This document shows, in pieces, positions 1 through 5,224 of a DNA stretch of 5,224 nucleotides. The stretch is from Deltaproteobacteria bacterium UBA4427 (lineage in GTDB: Bacteria > Myxococcota_A > UBA9160 > UBA4427). Positions within the stretch are counted from its first letter, which is position 1. Each line of letters begins with the position of its first letter. The DNA lies in assembly GCA_002390675.1 (NCBI GenBank), contig DGPZ01000175.1, forward strand, positions 1 to 5,224, read 5' to 3'. The position numbers were made by a program, and so were the translations under genes. Under the pieces are notes generated by a model. The model was not told where the DNA came from, made no database searches, and was given only the letters and a program-made list of their open reading frames with translations.

Positions 1-1920
1 AGTCAACGAGACCTCCGTCTCCTCGAAGGGCGGATTCGACGTGGCTTCGTCTAGGCCCGCGATCAGCCGCTGCATGTTGGCCGTGCGATCCATCTTGAGT
101 CGCAGCTCGAGATTCGCGCGCCGGTAGTCCGAGGTCACATACTCCTCGGCCTCTTCTCCGCCCGAGCTCTCGTAGAGGAGGAGGTACTGTGCCACTTCCT
201 CGCGGGTCTCCGGGATCACGTAGTAGGCGGGGTCGTCGCCATGGAAGGACTGGTTCAGGTCCTTCACGATGTCGACGATCGAGTAGGTTTTGGTGACGAG
301 CCAGTCTTCCTCGTTCGCGAGCTGTTGGAGACGATCAATCTCGCGGAGCACCGCCGGCTCCTTGATCCCGTCGTCCTCGCCGGCATCGAAGAGGTAGACG
401 ATGTTCATCGTCCCCCCCATCTCGGTATCCACCTTGACCGTGCTCTGGTAGAACTCCGACGAAGGCCAGAAATCCTTCAGGTAGTTTGAGTCGACCTCGA
501 TCCGTGTCGCGCCGAACGAGCAGAAGGCGAGGAAGACGACGAAGGCGCCCAGCAGCCGATGCGTGTGGGCGATGTTGACGGACGCCACCGCGTCGAGAAT
601 CGACTTAATCCAGTCTCCGCCCTTCGCCCCTGCGCTATTCGCTGCCAGAGCCGGCGCCGCGTCCCGACGGCGGAAGAGATGCAACCAATCGATTGACAGG
701 ATCGACATCAACAATGTCATCGACAGCAGAAACGTCAGGAGAACACCGATCGCATCGATGATCCCGCCCTGAGCGAGGCTCTTGATCGGCACGAAGCTCA
801 TCGACGCGAAACCAACCGCGGTCGTGATGCTCGTCAGCAGACACGGCATCCCGACGAGGCCCATCGTATCGACGAGCGCAGTCCGCTGATCGGCGCCTTC
901 GGCGATGCGCGATTTAAATTCGGACAAGACGTGGACACAGTGGGCCACGCCGATCGCCGTGAGCAGCGTAGGGGTCCCGCTGAAGCCCATCGAGATATCC
1001 CATCCGAGCAGGGCCATGATCGCGACCGTGGAGACGACACCGAGCAGGACAACGGCGATCGGCGAGACGACGGCGAGCATCGAACGGAAGGTGAGCGCCA
1101 GAATCGCCGCGATTACACCGACGGCGATCAGCAGCAAGACCATCGGCTCGGCGAAGAGGACGCGGTTGAAGTACGCGTTCAACGGGACGTCGGCCGAGAT
1201 CCAGAATTCGTAGTCCTCGTATTCAGGACGTTCGAGGATCTCGCGGATCTTCGCGTCTGTGACCTGTGGGTAGAGATTTTCGAGATGGGTTGGATCGTCC
1301 GGGAAGGGCTGTTGTTCGGGGGGCGCCACGATCTCTTCGGGCGGATCCGTACTCGAGCGATCCATCTCGACAATGATCGCGCCGAAGTCGGCGTCTTCGT
1401 CGATGATCCCGCCGACAAGCATCGGCTTCTTAAGGTAAGCGGTGCGGAGCTCGAGGAGTTCCTCCTGCGTGAGGGGCCACTCGTCCGCAATCTTCGTGAT
1501 CTCGATCCCATCGTCGTACCCGACGGTGAGTTCGGCGTTGGCGAGGGTCGTCACCTCGTAAAGGAAGGGGACCTCGTCTTCGAGCGCTTCGGTGAGCTGG
1601 ACCAACCGTTCCATTGCCACGACGTTCCAGGGACCGTGCTTGCGCCCCGCCACTTCGTACCCGATGTACGCGATTTCATCGGACCCGAAATCCTCGCGGT
1701 ATTGCTCGTAGGACTGGTAGGTCGTGTCGCCCGGATAGAAGAGGTTCTCGTAGCTGGCATCGCTCCCGATCCCGGTCGCAACGTATCCAGCGAGGCCTCC
1801 GAAGACGAGGGAGCTTCCGAGGACGAACCATCGAAAGTCGAAGCAGAAACCCGCCACGACGCGGAAGATCCTGTTCAGCAATTTGACGAGGCCATTCGCG
1901 GCCGTCTCTTCCGTGCTCAT
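1..1920 (-). CDS. MMPL/RND-superfamily exporter, C-terminus beyond the window
   Basis: Inner-membrane transporter of the RND superfamily (MMPL type), a family that moves hydrophobic compounds or lipids using the proton gradient. An unbroken frame of 640 codons runs from ATG at 1920 to the left edge with no stop. Visible layout: TM1 about residues 31-48; a large periplasmic domain about 49-256; a TM2-TM6 cluster about 259-410, including the family signature LTSITTAVGF in TM5 (about 362-371); a cytoplasmic linker; TM7 about 455-474, followed by DSNYLKDF, which repeats the start of the second periplasmic domain. The rest of that domain and the remaining TM helices are missing, consistent with family lengths well above 640. 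TM4 reads GVAHCVHVL, with His327 where relatives usually carry an acidic residue. The start is supported by GGGGTGA just upstream and an in-frame TAG further up; GTG at 1926 is a weaker alternative. The family call is secure; the substrate is unknown. Confidence 0.92.
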   Translation of the reverse strand, partial: MSTEETAANGLVKLLNRIFRVVAGFCFDFRWFVLGSSLVFGGLAGYVATGIGSDASYENLFYPGDTTYQSYEQYREDFGSDEIAYIGYEVAGRKHGPWNVVAMERLVQLTEALEDEVPFLYEVTTLANAELTVGYDDGIEITKIADEWPLTQEELLELRTAYLKKPMLVGGIIDEDADFGAIIVEMDRSSTDPPEEIVAPPEQQPFPDDPTHLENLYPQVTDAKIREILERPEYEDYEFWISADVPLNAYFNRVLFAEPMVLLLIAVGVIAAILALTFRSMLAVVSPIAVVLLGVVSTVAIMALLGWDISMGFSGTPTLLTAIGVAHCVHVLSEFKSRIAEGADQRTALVDTMGLVGMPCLLTSITTAVGFASMSFVPIKSLAQGGIIDAIGVLLTFLLSMTLLMSILSIDWLHLFRRRDAAPALAANSAGAKGGDWIKSILDAVASVNIAHTHRLLGAFVVFLAFCSFGATRIEVDSNYLKDFWPSSEFYQSTVKVDTEMGGTMNIVYLFDAGEDDGIKEPAVLREIDRLQQLANEEDWLVTKTYSIVDIVKDLNQSFHGDDPAYYVIPETREEVAQYLLLYESSGGEEAEEYVTSDYRRANLELRLKMDRTANMQRLIAGLDEATSNPPFEETEVSLT

Positions 1921-1922
1921 GT

Positions 1923-1929
1923 TCACCCC
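1923..1929 (-). promoter_or_regulatory. Shine-Dalgarno site of the RND exporter gene
   Basis: On the minus strand GGGGTGA lies two bases before the ATG at 1920, so its GGGG core sits five bases away. It resembles the extended anti-SD complement GGAGGTGA. It favours the ATG at 1920 over the in-frame GTG at 1926, which has no comparable site. Confidence 0.5.
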
Positions 1930-1960
1930 GGTGGTTTTAGACGCGGCGCAAGCCTAGACC

Positions 1961-1997
1961 AGCGGCGCGCGCGGCCGCTATCGGCAATCCCCGCCGA
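1961..1997. other. Two adjacent GC-rich hairpins between the CoA-transferase and exporter genes
   Basis: AGCGGC (1961-1966) pairs with GCCGCT (1974-1979) around a 7-base loop. One base further on, TCGGC (1981-1985) pairs with GCCGA (1993-1997), also around a 7-base loop. Neither is followed by a T-run on either strand, so they are not classic rho-independent terminators. They lie in the 120-base gap between two co-directional genes and could act as an attenuator, an mRNA-stability element or simply reflect high GC. No other element is seen in this gap apart from the exporter's ribosome site. Confidence 0.3.
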
Positions 1998-2040
1998 CAC
2001 GGGCGCCGAATCAAGCTCCTCCAGCCGCGACAGAATCGTT

Positions 2041-3243
2041 TCAGCCTAACCCGCCCCGCTCGCGCAAAGACGTCACCGCATCCCAGTCGAGCCCGACGTC
2101 CATCAGGATCGCCTCGGTGTCCTGTCCGAGCTCCGGTGCGGGGCCCGCCGGTCGCGTCGGCTCCTCGTCGAAATGCATCGGTGGAGACACCAATCGAAAG
2201 TCGACCCCGTCGAGTCCCGTCACGGTCGGCAGGAAACCATTCGGATCGACTTGCGGATGATCGTGGACTTCCTTGACGGTGATCGCAGGCGCCCAGACGC
2301 CTGTTAGGTCCTGCAGGATCGTCTTCCACTCATCGAGCGTTCGTTTGGCAAAGGTCGCGTCCAGTTCCCTCACGCACTCCTCCCTATTTTCGTAGCGGTC
2401 GGCCCCGTCCTTGAAGCGCGGATCGTCGACGAGGTCGTCGCGCCCGATCACGTGGCAGACTTCGGGCCAGAACCGATCCCCTTGCAGCAGCACGAGATAG
2501 ATCCAGCGCTCGTCTTTCGTCTCGTACCAGTTGGTGATCGGATTACCCGGCGACTTCCGGTTGATCGTGTTGGGCTCGTCGAGATAGGGCGCGCTCACGA
2601 TCGAGGGCGCCATCGTCCAGAGCCCGACGTTCATGAGGGACACGTCGACGACCGGCGTCTTCCCGGTCCGCTCTCGTTGGAGGAGCGCCATCGCGATCGC
2701 CCCCGCGATCGTGTTGCCGCCCTGGAGGTCGTAGAACGCCGAAGGTTGGGGGGCTGGGCCATCCTCGTCGCGCATGAGATGATCCGCGAAGCCCGATGTC
2801 GCCCATCCCGCCGCGAGGTCATATCCGCCCGTGTTGCGCATGGGCCCCTGGCTCCCCCACCCCGTTCCGCGGACGTAGATGATCTTCGGGTTCGCGGCCT
2901 TAATGTCTTCGACGTCGACTCGAAGTCGTTCGCGAAGCTCGGGCAGATAGCTCGTCAGGAAGACATCCGACTCTTTCGCGATCTCGAGCAGCGCTTCGCG
3001 CCCGGCGTCGTTCTTCAGGTCGAGCGTGATGCTGCGCTTGCCCCGATTCGGAATCTCGTTGAAGGGATTCGGTCCAGCCGACTCGAAGTTCAGCATGTTC
3101 GTGAGGCCGCGCTGGGGATCGCCGTTGGGCGGTTCGACCTTGATCACGTCCGCGCCCAGATCCGCGAGGATCGCCCCGGCCGCGGGCACGAAGGTCCAGG
3201 CCGCGACCTCGAGAACGCGTATACCATCGAGAGGTTGAGCCAT
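2041..3243 (-). CDS. CaiB/BaiF family (class III) CoA-transferase
   Basis: Cytoplasmic enzyme of 400 residues that transfers CoA between carboxylic acids, or belongs to the related racemase branch. Seen in the protein: the N-terminal signature LDGIRVLEVAAWTFVPAAG (5-23), then LADLGADVIKVEPPNGDPQR (26-45); NRGKRSITLDL (66-76), the CoA-binding Rossmann segment of the family; SDVFLTSYLPELRERL (92-107); and FYDLQGGN (170-177), whose Asp172 aligns with the catalytic aspartate that forms the acyl anhydride in formyl-CoA transferase and racemases. ERTGKTPVVDVSL (191-203) and DPRF (274-277) are further family landmarks. Length is normal for the family. The frame is open for 30 more codons to ATG at 3333, but that stretch has no family similarity, while AAGGGAG lies seven bases before ATG 3243 and the MAQPLDGIRVLE start is typical. 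It is followed on the same strand by the exporter. The substrate (formyl, carnitine-, bile-acid- or steroid-type acyl-CoA) cannot be decided. Confidence 0.95.
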   Translation of the reverse strand: MAQPLDGIRVLEVAAWTFVPAAGAILADLGADVIKVEPPNGDPQRGLTNMLNFESAGPNPFNEIPNRGKRSITLDLKNDAGREALLEIAKESDVFLTSYLPELRERLRVDVEDIKAANPKIIYVRGTGWGSQGPMRNTGGYDLAAGWATSGFADHLMRDEDGPAPQPSAFYDLQGGNTIAGAIAMALLQRERTGKTPVVDVSLMNVGLWTMAPSIVSAPYLDEPNTINRKSPGNPITNWYETKDERWIYLVLLQGDRFWPEVCHVIGRDDLVDDPRFKDGADRYENREECVRELDATFAKRTLDEWKTILQDLTGVWAPAITVKEVHDHPQVDPNGFLPTVTGLDGVDFRLVSPPMHFDEEPTRPAGPAPELGQDTEAILMDVGLDWDAVTSLRERGGLG

Positions 3244-3250
3244 GTCGGTG

Positions 3251-3257
3251 CTCCCTT
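3251..3257 (-). promoter_or_regulatory. Shine-Dalgarno site deciding the CoA-transferase start
   Basis: AAGGGAG on the minus strand, seven bases before the ATG at 3243. It selects that codon rather than the upstream in-frame ATGs. The same heptamer precedes the flavoenzyme gene at 3957-3963. Confidence 0.7.
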
Positions 3258-3424
3258 CGTCATTGACCATCATTTGTGGATGATTTAAACCTATAGCTAA
3301 GTTGACTATGTAAGGCTCGGCCGTCACACCCACCCGCCATAGCGATTCGGAAGCCTAAGGCTGCGTACACGCCGCGATCGATGCCGCGTTCCGCGCCTTG
3401 GGTGAGATCGCGTAGACCATCACG

Positions 3425-3430
3425 AAGAGG
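3425..3430 (+). promoter_or_regulatory. Shine-Dalgarno site deciding the cupin lipoprotein start
   Basis: AAGAGG ends directly against the first in-frame ATG (3431), leaving no spacer, but stands six bases before the second ATG (3437). The second is therefore the likely start, shortening the signal peptide by two residues. Confidence 0.6.
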
Positions 3431-3436
3431 ATGATC

Positions 3437-3934
3437 ATGTACGCCAAGGTTCCGTTTCTGACTCTACTCATCGCATCGACCCTACTGTCCGCTTGTGCGA
3501 CCGACGGGGACCCCGGCGCTGCAGAAGCGATGCCAGCGGCACGCGCAGCGAGCGTAATCGTCCCGATCGCACTCGAAACGTCCTTCCTCGAAGGCAAGGG
3601 CCTCGTACTGGAAGACGCGTCGCAATATAACGAGTACGTCGAGGCCGACGAAGAACGAAGCCCGAGCAGCAGCCACACCTTTCATCTGGGCAAAATCCTT
3701 GTCGAGGTCATCGAGGCGGGCCCCGGGAAGGTTCGCATCGATGGGCTTCCCTATGACGAGTTCGTCCAGATTCTCAAGGGTCGCCTGATTCTCACGCTCG
3801 ACGACGGACGGAGCTTCGAGTTCGAAGAGGGAGACTCCTTGGTCCTACCGAAGGGCTACGTCGGATATTGGGAGATGCCGGAGCCCTATCGCGAGCTGGT
3901 CGTGGTCGACACGGAAATGATCGGGTCGCACTGA
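3437..3934 (+). CDS. Cupin-domain lipoprotein (cupin_3-like)
   Basis: Small exported protein of 165 residues. Residues 1-20 form a lipoprotein signal: Lys4, the hydrophobic stretch FLTLLIASTLL and the lipobox LSAC, with Cys20 as the lipidated residue. No Asp follows the Cys, so outer-membrane sorting is plausible. A low-complexity Ala-rich linker (about 23-45) leads to a single cupin beta-barrel (about 85-160). YDEFVQILKGRLILTLDDG, then the glycine-rich turn EEGDSLVLPKGYVGYWEM, match the cupin_3 (DUF861, ureidoglycine aminohydrolase-like) pattern. The usual His ligands of cupin motif 1 are replaced around Tyr106-Asp107-Glu108, and the His of motif 2 is replaced around Gly143, so classic metal binding looks unlikely; His80 and His83 lie just before the barrel. 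The ATG at 3437 is chosen on ribosome-site spacing. The stop is 34 bases before the Tat flavoenzyme gene, which suggests a shared transcript. The fold and lipoprotein calls are good; the function is unknown (ligand sensor, binding protein or partner of the oxidase). Confidence 0.85.
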   Translation: MYAKVPFLTLLIASTLLSACATDGDPGAAEAMPAARAASVIVPIALETSFLEGKGLVLEDASQYNEYVEADEERSPSSSHTFHLGKILVEVIEAGPGKVRIDGLPYDEFVQILKGRLILTLDDGRSFEFEEGDSLVLPKGYVGYWEMPEPYRELVVVDTEMIGSH

Positions 3935-3956
3935 GTGCTAGTCGGCGAAGCCGCCT

Positions 3957-3963
3957 AAGGGAG
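3957..3963 (+). promoter_or_regulatory. Shine-Dalgarno site of the Tat flavoenzyme gene
   Basis: AAGGGAG lies five bases before the ATG at 3969, within the 34-base gap after the cupin gene. It supports this start, which also gives an intact twin-arginine signal. No convincing terminator or promoter lies in the gap. Confidence 0.65.
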
Positions 3964-3968
3964 AGACA

Positions 3969-5224
3969 ATGAATAAGAAGATCACGCGGAGAGATTTCAT
4001 CAATGGTGTTTCCGTCGCGACCGCGGGTGCTGCGTTCATCGACCCCCGAGCGTTGTGGGCCGCAGCGACCACCGACACCGGCTCCTCTCCAGCGGGCGCT
4101 AACGACTATCCGCCGGCTCGCACGGGACTCCGTGGCAACCACGACGGCGCCTATGAAGTGGCCCACGCGCTGGCCTGGGATGGAAAGAGCCCAGCCCACT
4201 ACGCCGACCTCGACGAAGAGTACGACCTGGTCGTCGTCGGAACGGGGATCAGCGGACTCTCGGCCGCGTACTTCTATCAACAGCAGGCCGGCAAGGACAA
4301 GAAGATCCTGCTGCTCGACAACCACGACGACTTCGGTGGGCATGCTAGGCGCAACGAGTTCGACCACAACGGCACGATGCTGCTCGGCGGGGGCGGCAGC
4401 GGCAATTTCGAGGATCCTGGGAAGTACTCGCCGGAGGCGAAGGGCCTCGTCGCCGACCTGGGCTTCGACCTAGACAAGCTGCGGGCAGCGCAAACCCCGC
4501 GTGGCTTCCAGGCGTCTATGGAGGCGCCCATGGCCATATTCAACGACCGCGAGCACTACGGAGCCGACTCTGTCGTGGCTGGCCATTGGCTGCCTGCGTG
4601 GCAAGGCGCGGGCAATTACAAGGAGTTGATCGGTGCCCTCCCCTTGTCCGAGCGCGAAAAGGAGGCGCTGATCGGTTTCGTCGACGGCAGCGCCGAACTG
4701 AAGAAGCCGCTCCCCGACGGCGACATTCTGCACACGATGAAGAGCATCAGCTACCGGGCGTTCGCGACCGAATACGGCGGCCTGAGCAAGCGGACGACCC
4801 GGCTCTTCGACCCCTACCTGCGCGTCACGTATTGCATCGGCACCGACTCCATCTCCATTCTTGAAGCGATCAAGTCGGGAATGCCCGGCCTGGGCCTTCT
4901 GGGTCCGGAAGCCCTTGAAGCCTTGAAGTCCAGCGGCTTCTTCATGGAGGGCGTCGACTTCATCTTCATGCCGGACGGAAACGCTTCCTTCGTGCGTCAG
5001 CTCGTGCGCCGTATGATCCCCGAGGTAGCGCCCGGAGACACCATCGAAGATCTGATCGACGCACGTTTCGACTACAGCCAGCTCGACCGCGCCGACCACA
5101 ACACCGACCAGAACGTACGCCTTCGCCTGAACAGCACGGTCCTGAACGTCGTCAACGACGCTCCGAAAGACGGCGCGGATCGATCCGTCTCGGTTTCGTA
5201 CGTTCAGGAGGGCAAGGCGACTCG
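3969..5224 (+). CDS. Tat-exported FAD-dependent oxidoreductase, spermidine-dehydrogenase-like, C-terminus beyond the window
   Basis: Flavin amine oxidase-like enzyme expected to oxidise an amine or similar compound in the periplasm. From ATG 3969 the frame is open for 418 codons to the right edge. The N-terminus carries a twin-arginine signal, TRRDFI (6-11), a weak hydrophobic segment (13-24) and a possible cleavage site near WAAA (30-33). YPPARTGLRGNHDGAYEVAH, before the flavin domain, is typical of the DAO/spermidine dehydrogenase-like group. The FAD Rossmann fold begins DLVVVGTGISG (86-96; Gly91, Gly93, Gly96), followed by LLLDNHDDFGGHARR (114-128) with Asp117 at the ribose-binding position. 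A Gly-rich loop, LGGGGSGN (139-146), and YSPEAKGLVADLG follow. The second FAD contact and the end of the substrate domain are off the window. The start is fixed by AAGGGAG and the intact Tat motif. It follows the cupin lipoprotein by 34 bases, probably co-transcribed. The class is secure; spermidine as substrate is only a family label. Confidence 0.9.
   Translation, partial: MNKKITRRDFINGVSVATAGAAFIDPRALWAAATTDTGSSPAGANDYPPARTGLRGNHDGAYEVAHALAWDGKSPAHYADLDEEYDLVVVGTGISGLSAAYFYQQQAGKDKKILLLDNHDDFGGHARRNEFDHNGTMLLGGGGSGNFEDPGKYSPEAKGLVADLGFDLDKLRAAQTPRGFQASMEAPMAIFNDREHYGADSVVAGHWLPAWQGAGNYKELIGALPLSEREKEALIGFVDGSAELKKPLPDGDILHTMKSISYRAFATEYGGLSKRTTRLFDPYLRVTYCIGTDSISILEAIKSGMPGLGLLGPEALEALKSSGFFMEGVDFIFMPDGNASFVRQLVRRMIPEVAPGDTIEDLIDARFDYSQLDRADHNTDQNVRLRLNSTVLNVVNDAPKDGADRSVSVSYVQEGKAT

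Larger units (their letters stand above)
3244..3436. promoter_or_regulatory. Divergent upstream region shared by the two gene pairs
   Basis: This 193-base gap separates divergent starts at 3243 (minus) and 3437 (plus), so promoters for both pairs should lie here. The part at about 3261-3313 is markedly richer in A and T than its surroundings. It holds an inverted repeat, ATCAT (3269-3273) and ATGAT (3280-3284), separated by six bases; a direct repeat, TTGACCAT (3263-3270) and TTGACTAT (3302-3309); and TTTAAA (3284-3289). One loose plus-strand promoter can be drawn: TTGACC (3263-3268), 17 bases, then TAAACC (3286-3291), with a poor -10. On the minus strand TATAGG (3291-3296) is a possible -10 but has no good -35. 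The remainder, about 3355-3430, is GC-rich and contains a coding-like minus-strand frame. The role as a control region is inferred from position. Confidence 0.45.

Noticed and set aside
1971..1978. GCGGCCGC palindrome
   Set aside because: An 8-base GC palindrome is expected by chance in GC-rich DNA and forms part of the hairpin already listed. It has no sign of being an attachment or origin site.
1937..2040. Possible small minus-strand gene after the CoA-transferase, with GGAGGAG near 2016-2022
   Set aside because: The only nearby start would be a TTG placed too close to the purine run, and the peptide is Arg/Ala-rich with no recognisable feature.
931..2049. Long plus-strand open frame of 372 codons
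   Set aside because: It lies antisense to the exporter, is dominated by Arg, Asp and Glu with no recognisable domain, and exists because the opposite strand is GC-rich coding DNA.
2452..3288. Plus-strand open frame of 278 codons
   Set aside because: Fully antisense to the well-supported CoA-transferase. Its composition is typical of a mirrored frame and no family is recognisable.
3943..3953. CGGC-GAA-GCCG hairpin after the cupin stop
   Set aside because: A four-base stem with a three-base loop and no T-run is too weak to be a terminator, and the next gene's ribosome site follows at once.
3792..4367. Minus-strand open frame of 191 codons spanning the cupin and flavoenzyme genes
   Set aside because: It crosses two clear plus-strand genes and their ribosome site, and its second half is Arg/Ser-rich low-complexity sequence.
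4470..5099. Minus-strand open frame of 209 codons
   Set aside because: Antisense to the flavoenzyme, whose plus-strand frame carries the Tat signal and FAD motifs. No motif is seen in the mirrored frame.

Overview
This GC-rich window holds four protein genes in two divergent pairs separated by an AT-richer gap. The organism looks like a Gram-negative, probably uncultured bacterium: there is an RND-type exporter, a lipoprotein with a lipobox, a Tat-exported flavoenzyme, purine-rich Shine-Dalgarno sites and the standard code. The sequence alone does not fix the phylum. A proteobacterial, myxococcal or Binatota-like lineage is only a guess from the gene mix.

Left half, minus strand (transcribed right to left): a complete class III (CaiB/BaiF) CoA-transferase at 2041-3243, a 120-base gap with two small adjacent GC hairpins, then the first 640 codons of an MMPL/RND-superfamily exporter at 1-1920, which runs off the left edge. 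The two genes are co-directional and plausibly one transcript. Together they suggest acyl-CoA or lipid handling coupled to export of a hydrophobic compound, but no substrate can be read from the sequence.

Middle (3244-3436): the shared divergent upstream region. It contains an AT-rich patch, a short inverted repeat, a TTGAC(C/T)AT direct repeat and, nearer the right pair, a minus-strand reading frame that looks like the tail of a membrane protein.

Right half, plus strand: a small lipoprotein with a cupin domain (3437-3934), then after 34 bases a Tat-signal FAD-dependent amine oxidase-like protein (3969 to the right edge, incomplete) of the spermidine-dehydrogenase-like group. Both are predicted to act outside the cytoplasm, so the pair may form one envelope oxidative module.

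No tRNA, rRNA, CRISPR array, insertion sequence or clear rho-independent terminator was seen. The most distinctive points are the lipoprotein-cupin plus Tat-oxidase pair, the apparent loss of metal ligands in the cupin, and a His in the exporter's TM4 where this superfamily usually has an acidic residue.
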